This document shows positions 51,621 through 61,530 of a stretch of 64,000 bases of DNA, piece by piece (within the stretch, counting starts at the first letter, position 1; every line of letters starts with the position of its first letter). The translations under genes were made by a program, and so were the position numbers. Under the pieces are notes generated by a model. It did no database searches. It was not told the DNA's origin and was given only the letters and a program-made list of their open reading frames with translations. This DNA is from Asaia bogorensis. GTDB lineage: Bacteria > Pseudomonadota > Alphaproteobacteria > Reyranellales > Reyranellaceae. The DNA is taken from assembly GCA_945889625.1 (NCBI GenBank), contig CAMDCE010000017.1:20266-84265 (forward strand), written 5' to 3'.

Positions 51621-53180
51621 TCAGTTGACCTGCCGCTCCTTGGTTCCCCAGTAGGCCTTGCGTAGCTCGCGCTTCAGGATCTTGCCGGTCGGATTGCGCG
51701 GCAGCTCCTCGATGAAGTCGACGGATTTCGGCAGCTTGTAGCCCGCGATCCGCTCGCGCGCCCAGGTGATCAGCTCGCCTTGTGTCACAACGGCGCCAGC
51801 CTTCTTGACCACTACGGCCTTCACGGCCTCGCCCCAGCGCTCGTCCGGCACGCCGATCACGGCGACATCGGCCACCGCAGGATGGCCGAACAGGGCACTC
51901 TCGACCTCGGCAGGGTAGATGTTCTCGCCGCCCGACACGATCATGTCCTTCACGCGGTCGTAGATGTAGAGATAGCGCTTTTCGTCGAGGTAGCCGGCAT
52001 CGCCGGTGAAGAACCAGTCGCCCTGGATGGCGCGCGTCGTCGCCTCGGGCAGTTTCCAGTAGCCGCCCATGACCTGCGGCGAGCGCACCGCGATCTCGCC
52101 GACGGCGCCAGCCGGCAAATCCTCGCCGCCTTCGCCCACGATGCGCAGTTCGACGCCCTTCTGAACGTAACCGCACGACAGCAGTTTCCTGGCGTCCGCT
52201 GGATCGTGATCTTCCGGCGGCAGCAGGGTGATCGCGCCCGTCGTCTCGGTGAGGCCGTAGACCTGCTGAAAGCCGCACGGGAAGATGTCCATCGCCTGCT
52301 TCAGAAGTTCCGCCGGGATCGGCGCGGCGCCATAGACGATCAGGCGCAGGCTGGAGAGATCGGTCTCGCGGATCTGCGGCGCCTGCACCAGGAACAGGAT
52401 CATGGCGGGCACCAGCAGCATCACCTGCAGCCGCTGGCGCTGGACGATCTCGAGAATTTGCGCCGGCACGAATTCGCGCACGACGTGGTTGGTGGCGCCG
52501 GCATAGAGGCCGGCGATGCCCCAGCCGGCGCCGCCGATGTGGAACATCGGCAAGCAAACGAGGTTCGGCACGCCTGGAGCCAGCAGCCAGCTCTCGGTCC
52601 AAAGCGGAAACATCCAGGCGAAGTTGGCGTTGGTGAGCTCCGCTCCCTTGGGCAGGCCCGTCGTACCGCTGGTGTAGAATTGCACCGCCGTGTCGCCGGG
52701 CTTTGCCGGCAGCAGCGGATCGCTGGCTGCCTGCCGATCGCACCACGCCGCGAAGGAGTCCCAGGCGCCATGGCGGCCGCCCAGGGTCACGATCTTGCGG
52801 ACCGTCTTCAGGTCGCCGCGGATCTTCTCGATGACCGGGAAATACTCTTCGCCGACGAACAGGATCTCGGCCTCGGCGTCGTTCACGATGTGCAGTATTT
52901 CGGGTGGCGCGAGCCGCCAGTTGACCGAGACCATCACGGCGTTGGCCTTGGCCACACCGAACACCAGCTCGAAGAAGATATCGCTGCTCTTGTCGAGATG
53001 AGCCACGCGCACCTGCGGCCTGATGCCTTCGGCGATGAGGCCGTTGGCGACACGGCTCGCCGCTCGGTCGAGGTCGGCATAGGTCGTCGTGCGCCCTTCA
53101 TAGACAATGGCGGCGGCGGCGGGCCGTTCTACAGCGTGCACGCGGACGATATCGGCGAACCCTGCAATCTCGATAGCCAT
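51621..53180 (-). CDS. AMP-dependent acyl-CoA ligase
   Basis: A 519-aa class I adenylate-forming ligase. YTSGTTGLPKGAELT is A3, YGLTETTG is A5, GDWFFTGDAGYLDEKRYLYI is A7 and IVSGGENIYPAEVE is A8; LPRNPTGKILKRELR has the C-terminal catalytic Lys. The layout matches long-chain/cyclohex-1-ene-carboxylate-type CoA ligases. The start at 53180 follows GAGGGGC; a longer in-frame ORF start at 53261 gives an unnatural basic leader. Transcribed toward the secreted protein gene; its promoter region abuts the palindromic element at 53274-53400. Confidence 0.9.
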   Translation of the reverse strand: MAIEIAGFADIVRVHAVERPAAAAIVYEGRTTTYADLDRAASRVANGLIAEGIRPQVRVAHLDKSSDIFFELVFGVAKANAVMVSVNWRLAPPEILHIVNDAEAEILFVGEEYFPVIEKIRGDLKTVRKIVTLGGRHGAWDSFAAWCDRQAASDPLLPAKPGDTAVQFYTSGTTGLPKGAELTNANFAWMFPLWTESWLLAPGVPNLVCLPMFHIGGAGWGIAGLYAGATNHVVREFVPAQILEIVQRQRLQVMLLVPAMILFLVQAPQIRETDLSSLRLIVYGAAPIPAELLKQAMDIFPCGFQQVYGLTETTGAITLLPPEDHDPADARKLLSCGYVQKGVELRIVGEGGEDLPAGAVGEIAVRSPQVMGGYWKLPEATTRAIQGDWFFTGDAGYLDEKRYLYIYDRVKDMIVSGGENIYPAEVESALFGHPAVADVAVIGVPDERWGEAVKAVVVKKAGAVVTQGELITWARERIAGYKLPKSVDFIEELPRNPTGKILKRELRKAYWGTKERQVN

Positions 53181-53273
53181 TCGACGTTGCCCCTCGTATC
53201 CCGGCTTGCCGGGAAGCTTGTGACGCGACGGCATCCTTCGGATGTTTTGGAGTGATTTCAAGAGTTTGATCGC

Positions 53274-53400
53274 CTAGAGCATAGTCCGACCGGCTGGAAT
53301 CAGCCGGTCGGACTATGCCGACAAAGGAGATGCGTGGTGCAACGCGTTTCCGCTCAAATGGAACCGCGACGCGGTTCCATTTGAGCGGAAGCCGCTCTAG
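53274..53400. repeat. 127-bp palindromic element with two long perfect hairpins
   Basis: The element is bounded by CTAGAGC (53274-53280) and GCTCTAG (53394-53400). Inside are an 18-bp perfect inverted repeat with loop GAAT (53279-53318; left arm GCATAGTCCGACCGGCTG) and a 20-bp perfect inverted repeat with loop GAC (53348-53390; left arm starts TTCCGCTCAAATGG). It lies between the divergent ligase and decarboxylase genes and overlaps neither. It resembles extragenic palindromic or MITE-like elements. No other copy is in this window. Confidence 0.85.
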
Positions 53401-53435
53401 TGTCGGGCGCACATCGGGACGGCTTAAGAGGTGTC

Positions 53436-54407
53436 ATGGGCAAGAGAATTCTGGTGACGGGCGGGGCGGGGTTCCTCGGATCGCATCTCTGCCAACGGCT
53501 GCTCAACGCCGGCCACGACGTGCTGTGCGTCGACAATTACTTCACCGGCACCAAGAAGAATATCGAGAGCTGCCTCGGAAACCCCCGCTTCGAGCTGATG
53601 CGCCACGACGTGACTTTCCCGCTCTATGTCGAGGTCGACGAGATCTATAACCTCGCCTGTCCGGCCTCGCCGATTCACTATCAGCACGATCCAGTGCAGA
53701 CGACCAAGACCAGCGTGCACGGCGCCATCAACATGCTGGGGCTGGCCAAGAGGGTGCGCGCCAAAATTTTCCAGGCCTCGACCAGCGAGGTCTATGGCGA
53801 CCCGACCGTTCATCCCCAGGTCGAGAGCTATCGCGGCAACGTCAATCCGCTGGGACCGCGCGCCTGCTACGACGAGGGCAAGCGCTGCGCCGAGACGCTG
53901 TTCTTCGACTATCACCGCCAGCACAAGCTGCGCATCAAGGTCGCACGCATCTTCAACACTTACGGCCCGCGCATGCATCCCAACGACGGGCGCGTGGTGT
54001 CGAACTTCATCGTCCAGGCGCTGAAGGGCGACGACATAACGATCTACGGCGACGGCATGCAGACTCGCTCGTTCTGCTACGTCGACGACTTGATCGACGG
54101 CTGGCTGCGCCTGATGGACCATACGCCCGACGACTTCACCGGACCGGTCAATATCGGCAACCCCGCCGAGATGACGATGCGCCAGCTCGCCGAGAAGGTC
54201 CTGCAGGTGGTCGGCGGCAAGTCGAAGATGGTGTTCCGACCGCTGCCGGCCGACGATCCGATGCAACGTTGCCCGGACATCACGCTCGCGCGCGACAAGC
54301 TCAAATGGCAACCCAAGGTCGCTCTCGACGAGGGTCTGAAGAAGACCATCGCCTATTTCGACGGCGTCCTGCGGGGCAACGAAGATATGGGCCAGGTCGG
54401 CCGCTAG
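53436..54407 (+). CDS. uxs: UDP-glucuronate decarboxylase (UDP-xylose synthase-like)
   Basis: A 323-aa extended [19 protein letters not shown] binds [23 protein letters not shown] is diagnostic of UDP-glucuronate decarboxylases. [14 protein letters not shown] and [12 protein letters not shown] carry the catalytic Thr/Glu/Tyr145/Lys149. The enzyme converts UDP-glucuronate to UDP-xylose. The start at 53436 follows AAGAGG. It is convergent, by 25 bp, with the GDP-mannose epimerase-like gene; both supply sugars for the glycosyltransferase region that follows. Confidence 0.9.
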   Translation: MGKRILVTGGAGFLGSHLCQRLLNAGHDVLCVDNYFTGTKKNIESCLGNPRFELMRHDVTFPLYVEVDEIYNLACPASPIHYQHDPVQTTKTSVHGAINMLGLAKRVRAKIFQASTSEVYGDPTVHPQVESYRGNVNPLGPRACYDEGKRCAETLFFDYHRQHKLRIKVARIFNTYGPRMHPNDGRVVSNFIVQALKGDDITIYGDGMQTRSFCYVDDLIDGWLRLMDHTPDDFTGPVNIGNPAEMTMRQLAEKVLQVVGGKSKMVFRPLPADDPMQRCPDITLARDKLKWQPKVALDEGLKKTIAYFDGVLRGNEDMGQVGR

Positions 54408-54432
54408 GACCGACGCCGCGCCGTCTCTTCCA

Positions 54433-55455
54433 CTACTGGGCCGCGACGGCGCGCGGCAGGGCGTTGACGACCGAGGCCTTGCCCGAGGTCATCTCGTCGT
54501 GAATCCACTTGTAGGTCTTCTCCATGCCGTCCTCGAGACGGATGGAAGGCGCCCATTTCAGCAGCTTCTTGATCAGGTCGTTGTCGCTGTTGCGGCCGCG
54601 CACGCCCTTGGGGGCGTCGAGCTTATAGCGGCGCTTCAGCTTCACGCCGGCGATCTTCTCGACGATGTCGACCAGGCGGTTGATGCTGACCAATTCGTCG
54701 CTGCCGATGTTGAGGGGTTCGACGATATCGCTGCTGGCGAGGCGGATCGTGCCATCCGTGCAGTCGTCGATGTACATGAACGAGCGGGTTTGCTCGCCGT
54801 CGCCCCAGATCTCGATCTCGTTCTTGCCCGCAAGCTTGGCGGCGATGACCTTGCGGCAGATCGCCGCCGGCGCTTTCTCGCGACCGCCGTCATAGGTGCC
54901 TTCCGGGCCGTAGACGTTGTGGTAGCGCGCGACGCGGGTGGCGATGCCGAAATCCTCGCGGTAGTGGCGCGCCATGCGCTCGCTGAACAATTTCTCCCAG
55001 CCGTAGCCGTCCTCGGGCATCGCCGGGTAGGCGTCTTCTTCCTTGAGCGCCGTCACGTCGGTCCGGGTCTGCTTGTCGCCGTTGTAGACGCAGGCCGACG
55101 AGGCATAGAAGAAGCGCTCGGTGCCGGCTTCGCGGGCGGCCACCAGCATGTGGGTGCTGACCAGCACCGACAGCATGCATTCGGCCTTGTGGGTCTCGAT
55201 GAAGCCCATACCGCCCATGTCGGCGGCGAGGTTGTAGATCATCCGGGCATTCTTGGCCGCCGTCCGGCAGGGCTCGAGCAACGACAGATCGCCAATCTGG
55301 TTCTCCACGCCCGGAGTCTTCTGGTACCACTCGGCAAGCGGCTTCACGTCGACAGCACGGATCTTGGCATGGCCCCGCTGCTGCAGGACCCGGACCAGGT
55401 GACCGCCGATGAAGCCGCCGGCACCCGTGACGACCACGAGATCGTTCTTTGACAT
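54433..55455 (-). CDS. GDP-mannose 3,5-epimerase-like NAD-dependent epimerase
   Basis: A 340-aa extended SDR. GAGGFIGGHLVRVLQ binds NAD. LAADMGGMGFIETH, SSACVYN (Cys122), YGWEKLFSE (Tyr151/Lys155) and YHNVYGPEGTYDGGREKAPA match GDP-mannose 3,5-epimerases, including the cysteine used as general acid/base. Expected to give GDP-L-galactose or gulose, a precursor for surface polysaccharides; related bacterial enzymes have other GDP- or dTDP-sugar substrates. The ATG at 55455 faces the divergent glycosyltransferase operon across 248 bp. Confidence 0.85.
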   Translation of the reverse strand: MSKNDLVVVTGAGGFIGGHLVRVLQQRGHAKIRAVDVKPLAEWYQKTPGVENQIGDLSLLEPCRTAAKNARMIYNLAADMGGMGFIETHKAECMLSVLVSTHMLVAAREAGTERFFYASSACVYNGDKQTRTDVTALKEEDAYPAMPEDGYGWEKLFSERMARHYREDFGIATRVARYHNVYGPEGTYDGGREKAPAAICRKVIAAKLAGKNEIEIWGDGEQTRSFMYIDDCTDGTIRLASSDIVEPLNIGSDELVSINRLVDIVEKIAGVKLKRRYKLDAPKGVRGRNSDNDLIKKLLKWAPSIRLEDGMEKTYKWIHDEMTSGKASVVNALPRAVAAQ

Positions 55456-55703
55456 GCGAAGCCTTTCAAGCTGACCGAGGGGAATCTAACCGACTTTTCA
55501 AAGACTTGCGAGATGGACTGCCGAAGACATCGCGCACCTCGAGCGGTCCGATCCCGTGACGATGCTCGTTTGCTCGTCCCGGGCTTTTCCGTCAAGCCGA
55601 CCCTCCCAATTTGTCACGGGGCCCGTCGCGGCGTCCGCGGGAAACCGGTGGTTCGACCCAAAAATTCATTTATACCAGCTAGATAGCCGTATTTTTGTGC
55701 ATC

Positions 55704-56498
55704 GTGCTCTCCGACATCACCCCCGTCATCCTGACCTTCAACGAAGCGGCGAATATCGGCCGGTCGCTGGAGCGTCTTGCGTGGGCGCGCCAGGTCGTGA
55801 TCGTCGACAGCGGATCGACTGACGAAACCCTGGCAATCGCCGGACGCTTTGCCAATGTTCGTATCGTGTTCCGGCCGTTCGACAGCCATGCCGAGCAATG
55901 GCGATTCGCGGTCGGCGAGACCGGGATCGAGAGCGATTGGATCCTGCGTCTGGATGCCGACTACATGATGGAGCCGGCGCTGCGCGAGGAGCTGGCGTCG
56001 CTTACGGCCGATCGAGCGACGGCCGCTTACCAGATCGCCTTCACCTACTGCATCGACGGCCGGCCGCTGCGTGCCTCGCTCTATCCTGCGTTGCCGCTTC
56101 TGTTTCGTCGCGGTCGGGCCGAGTTCGTCCAGGATGGCCATACCGAGAAGCTCCGCATCGATGGGCCTGTCGTGCCCCTCCGGAACCGGCTGCTGCACGA
56201 CGATCGCAAGAGCCTCGAACGGTGGCTGCAGAGCCAGGTGCGCTACCAGGCCGCTGAGGCCGAGAAACTCACGAGCCGATCGTGGTCCGATCTAAGTTGG
56301 GCGGATCGGCTGCGCCTGACGCGCGTGCTCGGGCCGCCGGTCGTCGCGGTGCACTGCCTGATCGTCAAAGGCCTGATATTCGGCGGATCGGCTGGCCTTC
56401 TCTATACGGCACAGCGCGTGACTGCCGACATGATCCTCACCATGCATCTGCTGCGTCGCGATCTTCGGCGCCTGGCCTCCCGAAAGACGTCGGGATGA
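55704..56498 (+). CDS. Family 2 glycosyltransferase
   Basis: A 264-aa GT2 with PVILTFNEAANIGRSLERL, VVIVDSGSTDET and the DxD-type RLDADYM metal site. The C-terminal third is hydrophobic in places (VVAVHCLIVKGLIFGGSAG), so it may associate with the membrane. No ATG is available: GTG at 55704 fits the family start (VLSDITPV), and TTG at 55695 is the alternative. It is the first of four genes coupled by 4-base overlaps (ATGA with the carbamoyltransferase). It likely extends a glycan that the next enzyme carbamoylates. Confidence 0.87.
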   Translation: MLSDITPVILTFNEAANIGRSLERLAWARQVVIVDSGSTDETLAIAGRFANVRIVFRPFDSHAEQWRFAVGETGIESDWILRLDADYMMEPALREELASLTADRATAAYQIAFTYCIDGRPLRASLYPALPLLFRRGRAEFVQDGHTEKLRIDGPVVPLRNRLLHDDRKSLERWLQSQVRYQAAEAEKLTSRSWSDLSWADRLRLTRVLGPPVVAVHCLIVKGLIFGGSAGLLYTAQRVTADMILTMHLLRRDLRRLASRKTSG

Positions 56499-58249
56499 CC
56501 TACGTTCTGGGTCTCAACGCCTATCATGCCGATGCTGCCGCCTGCCTGGTGAAGGACGGCGACCTGGTTGCCGCCGTCGAGGAGGAGCGCTTTCGCCGCA
56601 TCAAGCATTGGGGCGGCTTTCCCAGTGAGTCGATCCGCTATTGCCTGGCGGAGGCCGGCATCTCCCTGGGCGACGTCGATCACGTCGCGGTCAATAGCGA
56701 CAATCGCGCCAACCGCTGGCGCAAGCTCGCCTACGTTCTGACGTCGGGCGTCAGTCCGGGATACGTGCTCAATCGCCTGCGTCAGCGCAGCGATCGCGCC
56801 GACATCGCGGGCAATCTCAAGCGCCACCTGCCGGAACAGGAATTCCGCGGTACCGTCCACGCCGTTGAGCATCACCTCTGCCACCTCGCCTCGGCCTTCC
56901 TGGTCTCTCCTTACGACAGGGCGGTGGCAGTATCGGTCGACGGCTTTGGCGATTTTTCCTCGGCGGCGTGGGGGCTGGGCGAGGGCGGCAAGCTCACGGT
57001 CGACGGCCGCGTCTACTTTCCGCATTCGCTCGGTGTCTTCTACGAGGCGATGACGCAATTCATCGGCTTTCCGTACTATGGCGATGAATACAAGGTGATG
57101 GGGCTGGCGCCCTATGGCGAGCCGCGCCACGTCGAGCGCATGACGCAGATTGTCCAGCTCAGGAACGACGGCACCTTTGCGCTCAACTTGCGCTACTTCC
57201 GTCATGCCGCCGGCGAAGGCGCCAACTACACCGTGAAAGACGGCATTCCCTCGGGCGGGCAGCTGTGGAGCGAAGCGCTCAGCGACCTTCTCGGATCGCC
57301 GCGCGACCCTGCCCAGCCGCTGGAAGACAAGCACCGAGACATCGCTCGCTCGGCGCAGGCGACCTATGAGAACGCTTTCTTCAATCTGCTGGACGCACTG
57401 CATCGCCGCTACGACTGCGACACCGTCGTCCTGGCTGGTGGCTGCGCCTACAATTCGGTCGCCAACGGCAAGATTTTCGAACGCTCGCCGTTCAAGAAGC
57501 TCTACATCCAGTCGGCAGGCGGCGACGCCGGCGGCTCGATCGGCGCTGCTTTCGCCACCTGGCACAAGGTCGAGGGCGATCGCGCCCATCGCCACTTCGT
57601 GATGGATCATGCCTACTGGGGGCCGTCGGCGACGCCCGACGAGATAGCGTCCGCCATCGTCGAGCGGCGCGCCGACTTCGACGCCTCGGGCTGCACCATC
57701 GAACGCATGGGCGACGAGGCCGCCCTTTGTCGGCGCACGGCGCAGGCGATCTCTGAAGGCAAGGTGATCGGCTGGTTCCAGGGCCGCCTCGAATGGGGGC
57801 CGCGCGCGCTCGGCAACCGTTCGATCCTGGGCGATCCGCGCCGCAGCGACATGAAGGACATTCTCAATCTCAAGATCAAGCGCCGCGAGTCGTTCCGGCC
57901 GTTTGCGCCCTCGATCCTGCGCGAGGCGGTGAAGGACTGGTTCGAGACCGATGACGACGTGCCCTTCATGATGCAGGTCTTCAAGATTCGCCCGGAGAAG
58001 CGCAAGGAAATCCCGGCCGTCACCCACGTCGATGGCACGGGGCGCCTGCAGACCGTGACGTGGCAAGGCAACCCGCGCTACGCGCGCCTGATACAGGCCT
58101 TCCGCGATCTCAGCGGCGTGCCCATGGTGCTCAACACCAGTTTCAACGAGAACGAGCCGGTGGTGTGTATACCCGAGGAAGCGATCGACTGTTTCCTGCG
58201 AACCAAGATGGACGTGCTTGTCCTGGGTGATACCTTCATCGCCCGATGA
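56495..58249 (+). CDS. Carbamoyltransferase (NodU/CmcH/TobZ family)
   Basis: A 584-aa two-domain O-carbamoyltransferase. The N-terminal Kae1-like domain opens with [17 protein letters not shown] and has the metal/nucleotide His cluster His126/His127/His130 in [13 protein letters not shown], with EERFRRIKH near 31. The C-terminal part has [27 protein letters not shown] and NTSFNENEP, hallmark strings of the family. It transfers a carbamoyl group from carbamoyl phosphate (through carbamoyl-AMP) to a sugar hydroxyl. Both ends are ATGA-coupled to its neighbours. The acceptor is presumably the glycan built with the adjacent GT2. Confidence 0.92.
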   Translation: MTYVLGLNAYHADAAACLVKDGDLVAAVEEERFRRIKHWGGFPSESIRYCLAEAGISLGDVDHVAVNSDNRANRWRKLAYVLTSGVSPGYVLNRLRQRSDRADIAGNLKRHLPEQEFRGTVHAVEHHLCHLASAFLVSPYDRAVAVSVDGFGDFSSAAWGLGEGGKLTVDGRVYFPHSLGVFYEAMTQFIGFPYYGDEYKVMGLAPYGEPRHVERMTQIVQLRNDGTFALNLRYFRHAAGEGANYTVKDGIPSGGQLWSEALSDLLGSPRDPAQPLEDKHRDIARSAQATYENAFFNLLDALHRRYDCDTVVLAGGCAYNSVANGKIFERSPFKKLYIQSAGGDAGGSIGAAFATWHKVEGDRAHRHFVMDHAYWGPSATPDEIASAIVERRADFDASGCTIERMGDEAALCRRTAQAISEGKVIGWFQGRLEWGPRALGNRSILGDPRRSDMKDILNLKIKRRESFRPFAPSILREAVKDWFETDDDVPFMMQVFKIRPEKRKEIPAVTHVDGTGRLQTVTWQGNPRYARLIQAFRDLSGVPMVLNTSFNENEPVVCIPEEAIDCFLRTKMDVLVLGDTFIAR

Positions 58250-58710
58250 TCATCTCACTCACCGTCAACGGCAGGGCCTACCAGGCCGATGCCGAGCCCG
58301 ACAAACCGCTGCTTTGGGTCCTGCGCGAGGACTTGAACATCATCGGTCCGAAATTCGGCTGCGGTGTCGCCGCCTGCGGCGCCTGCACCGTGCACGTCGA
58401 CGGTGCGCCGGTGCGATCGTGCTCGCTGCGGGCAAGCGCGGCCGCTGGAAGGTCCGTGGTCACCATCGAAGGACTGGGCGAGGGCCTGCTGCACGCCGTG
58501 CAGCGTGCCTGGATCGAGAACCAGGTCCCGCAATGCGGCTACTGCCAGCCCGGCTTTATCATGGCGGCGGCAGCACTTCTGAAAGCCAAGCCCAAGCCCA
58601 GCGATCGCGACATCGACGACGCACTCACCAACATTTGCCGCTGCGGAACCTACGGCGCCATTCGCCGCGCCGTGCATCGTGCGGCAGCGATCCTGGGCGG
58701 TGCGCCGTGA
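58246..58710 (+). CDS. (2Fe-2S)-binding subunit of a molybdenum hydroxylase (IorA-like)
   Basis: A 154-aa two-cluster ferredoxin-like subunit. The plant-type [2Fe-2S] cluster is held by Cys39, Cys44, Cys47 and Cys59 ([17 protein letters not shown]); the second by Cys97, Cys100, Cys131 and Cys133 ([12 protein letters not shown]). It matches the small subunit of isoquinoline 1-oxidoreductase-type enzymes. Start overlaps the carbamoyltransferase by 4 bases and stop overlaps the large-subunit start (GTGA). It relays electrons from the molybdenum site to an acceptor such as a cytochrome. Confidence 0.92.
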   Translation: MIISLTVNGRAYQADAEPDKPLLWVLREDLNIIGPKFGCGVAACGACTVHVDGAPVRSCSLRASAAAGRSVVTIEGLGEGLLHAVQRAWIENQVPQCGYCQPGFIMAAAALLKAKPKPSDRDIDDALTNICRCGTYGAIRRAVHRAAAILGGAP

Positions 58711-60953
58711 TATTGACCCGACGCAAGGCGATCATCGGCGGCATCGTCGGCGCGGGCTTCATAGGCGTCGGCTGGTGGTTCGCGCACGAACGTGATCGCC
58801 TGGGCAGCCGCAAGCTGTTCAACGTCGGGCCCGGTCAGGCTGGCCTCAACGGCTGGGTGAAGATCTCCCGGGATGATTCGGTGATCGTCGCCGTTCCGCG
58901 GGCGGAGATGGGGCAGGGCATCCACAGCGCGCTGGCCATGCTGGTGGCCGAGGAGATGGAGGCGCGCTGGGACCAGGTCCGGGTCGAAGATCCGCCAGAG
59001 AGCGTCGTCTATCGCAACGTCGATATTCTGGTCGAGGGCTTGCCGTTTTCACCGGAGGAAGCCGGCACGGTCGTGGAGATGGCGCAATGGACGGCGGAGA
59101 AATTGGGCGGCGTGTTGGGCGTGCTGGCGACCGGCGGTTCGACGTCGACCCGCGATGCCTGGCTGCCGATGCGCACCGCGGGAGCGGTGGCGCGCGATCT
59201 CCTGCTGCGGGCGGCGAGCCGCAAGGCCGGTGTTCCGGTCGCCGAACTCGTCGCGGTTGATGGTGAAATCCGCCGACGTGACGGCGCTAAAGTAGCGACG
59301 TACGGCGAGCTGGTCGAGGCGGTCGGCGATCTGTCTGTCATGCCGCCGCCACCGCTCAAGAAGCCATCGGAATTCAAGCTCATCGGCAAGCCGCTGCCGC
59401 GGCTCGACATACCGGCCAAGGTTGCGGGCACGGCGATCTTCGGCACCGATGTGCGGCTGTCCGGCCTGCTCTACGCCGCCGTGCGCAACGCCCCGACATT
59501 CGGCGGCGCGGCGAGCGGGTTCAAGATCAAGCAGGGCACGCTGCCCAGGGGAATCGAAAAGATCGTCGTGGTGCCGGGCGGCATCGCTGCCATCGGCACG
59601 AGTTGGTGGCAGGCCAACAAGTTTCTCGACGAAGGCGTGGAGATCGAGTGGCAGGAAGGACCGGAGCCGAAGGTCAATAGCCCTGCCTTGTGGAAGAAGT
59701 ACGAGGCGTTGCTGGAGACCGGCGATGTCGCGCTGACGCGAACGCTCGGTACCGAAGGCAAGCTCACCGGCAATCAGATCGTCGAAGCCACCTATCGCGC
59801 ACCCTATCTGGCGCACACGCCAATGGAGCCGATGAACTGCACGGCCCGCATTGCCTCCCGGGGCATCGAGGTCTGGATGCCCAATCAGTCACCGACGCTG
59901 ATCCGGCTGGCTGCAGCCAAGACCGCCAACGTGCAGCAAGCCGACGTGACGGTGCACACTACTTTCCTGGGCGGTGGGTTTGGCCGACGTGCCGAGGTCG
60001 ATCTGGTACGACAGGCAATGACCTGTGCGCTCGCCCTGCCGGAGCGGCCGGTGCAGGTGCTGTGGTCGCGCGAGGAGGACATCCGCCATGACTATTACCG
60101 GCCGATGGCGTTGGCGCGCTGGCGCGCGGAGCTGGATATGTCGGGCGCCGTGCCGAAACTCGTTGGCGTCGCCAAGCGCCAGGTGGCGCAATCGCCGACC
60201 GACCAGTTTCCGGCGCGGACGATCGGCCTGCCGGCCCAGGGCAGGCCCGAGGGCAACGCCGTCGAGAATCCGGCCTATGGTTTCCCCTTCTATCGCCTTG
60301 AGGCGATCGTTGCCGAAGGCTCGGTCCCCGTCGGCTTCTGGCGCTCGGTCGGCCATTCGCACGGCGCCTTCTTCGACGAAAGCTTCATCGACGAACTGGC
60401 GAACGCGTTGAAGAAGGATCCGCTGGCGTTGCGGCGTGAATTGTTGGCCGGCAAGCCGCGCCATCTCAAGGTGCTCGAAACGGCGGCCAAGGAGGCAGGC
60501 TGGGGCACGCCGTTGCCGGCCGGATCGGGGCGCGGCATCGCCCTTCGTGCCTCCTTCGGCTCGATCGTGGCGCAAGTCGCCGAAGTGTCCGTGGCCGACG
60601 GCAAGACGCTCGAGGTCAAGCGCGTGACCTGCGCCGTCGATTGCGGACCGGTGGTCAACCCGGCGATCGTCAGGATGCAGATGGAAAGCGGCATCATCTA
60701 CGGGCTGTCGGCGGCACTCTACGGCGAGATCACGTTGGCCGACGGCGCGGTGGAACAGGCCAACTTCCCCGACTACGACGCCGTGCGCCTGGCCGATGCG
60801 CCGGCGATGACGGTTCATCTGGTCGACAGCGGCGCGTCGACGATCGGCGGCGTCGGTGAGCCCGGCACGCCGCCGATTGCGCCCGCAGTCGCCAACGCGG
60901 TGTTCGCCGCCACTGGCAAACGCCTGCGCAACCTGCCGCTGCGTCTGACCTAG
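58707..60953 (+). CDS. Molybdopterin-binding subunit of aldehyde/isoquinoline oxidoreductase (IorB-like)
   Basis: A 748-aa molybdenum hydroxylase large subunit of the two-subunit, FAD-free IorB type. The N-terminus reads [19 protein letters not shown], a twin-arginine signal or anchor, so the complex probably works in the periplasm. Moco regions include [43 protein letters not shown] and the catalytic Glu718 in [13 protein letters not shown]. The start is GTG at 58707, overlapping the small subunit by 4 bases. There is no FAD subunit or XdhC-like chaperone in the window. Substrates may be N-heterocycles or aldehydes. Confidence 0.9.
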   Translation: MILTRRKAIIGGIVGAGFIGVGWWFAHERDRLGSRKLFNVGPGQAGLNGWVKISRDDSVIVAVPRAEMGQGIHSALAMLVAEEMEARWDQVRVEDPPESVVYRNVDILVEGLPFSPEEAGTVVEMAQWTAEKLGGVLGVLATGGSTSTRDAWLPMRTAGAVARDLLLRAASRKAGVPVAELVAVDGEIRRRDGAKVATYGELVEAVGDLSVMPPPPLKKPSEFKLIGKPLPRLDIPAKVAGTAIFGTDVRLSGLLYAAVRNAPTFGGAASGFKIKQGTLPRGIEKIVVVPGGIAAIGTSWWQANKFLDEGVEIEWQEGPEPKVNSPALWKKYEALLETGDVALTRTLGTEGKLTGNQIVEATYRAPYLAHTPMEPMNCTARIASRGIEVWMPNQSPTLIRLAAAKTANVQQADVTVHTTFLGGGFGRRAEVDLVRQAMTCALALPERPVQVLWSREEDIRHDYYRPMALARWRAELDMSGAVPKLVGVAKRQVAQSPTDQFPARTIGLPAQGRPEGNAVENPAYGFPFYRLEAIVAEGSVPVGFWRSVGHSHGAFFDESFIDELANALKKDPLALRRELLAGKPRHLKVLETAAKEAGWGTPLPAGSGRGIALRASFGSIVAQVAEVSVADGKTLEVKRVTCAVDCGPVVNPAIVRMQMESGIIYGLSAALYGEITLADGAVEQANFPDYDAVRLADAPAMTVHLVDSGASTIGGVGEPGTPPIAPAVANAVFAATGKRLRNLPLRLT

Positions 60954-61530
60954 AGTCTTTCTGTTCGAAGCTGGATCGTTCGGCACCGGCGTGCAGCGCC
61001 TCACCGTGTCCCACCCCGGTGAGACACCTCGGATACCGATGCCATCGGGCTTTTCCGGGATTGTCTCACTTTCTCGCCACATCGCCCGTCGCGTCGTGGC
61101 ACGTCCTCGTGAAATTTTCGCGCTTGTGCCGAAAACGCCCACTCGTTCAGGCACTTGCGGGGAGTTTCGCGGACGATTCATGAAATTCATGAGGGCTCGT
61201 GAAATTCGCGAATCGCCAAACCGATCGCAGATCAGTTGGCAGCCAGGGTCGCGGGCGGTCCGCAGCATCATGCCGGCCATCCTACGCCCGGTCGGTCCGA
61301 ACCGACGATTATGGTCCTTGGCGAAGGTGCTGCGCCCGGCACGAAGGCCGCCACGGTTAAATAAACCGTTGGAAAACGGTGGCGGAGGCCCAGCAGGCGG
61401 ACGGCACGGATCATCGGCTGACTATAAGCCCAACCGCTTCGATTCGACGATTATGGTCCTTACCGACGATGCTACGGCCGCCTTCGTGGGGTGAGCGACA
61501 AGCCCTGGTTCAATCGCCGTCCGAAAGACC
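60954..61530. other. 577-bp non-coding gap with repeats and stem-loops
   Basis: No convincing gene lies here. What is visible: a 9-bp interrupted stem at 61006-61027 (GTGTC...GACAC) that could end the molybdenum hydroxylase transcript; CTCGTGAAATT at 61106-61116 and again 90 bp on at 61196-61206; ATTCATGA twice around 61176-61192; ATTCGCGAAT palindrome at 61204-61213; a 17-bp direct repeat CGACGATTATGGTCCTT at 61303-61319 and 61445-61461; and two competing stems at 61348-61385. A plus-strand frame (60991-61494) is open but has a basic, uninformative composition and no Shine-Dalgarno. Confidence 0.6.

Noticed and set aside
60991..61494. A 167-codon gene in the gap before galE
   Set aside because: No Shine-Dalgarno, an Arg/Pro/Ser-rich translation, repeats in the DNA and no family resemblance; I treat it as non-coding.
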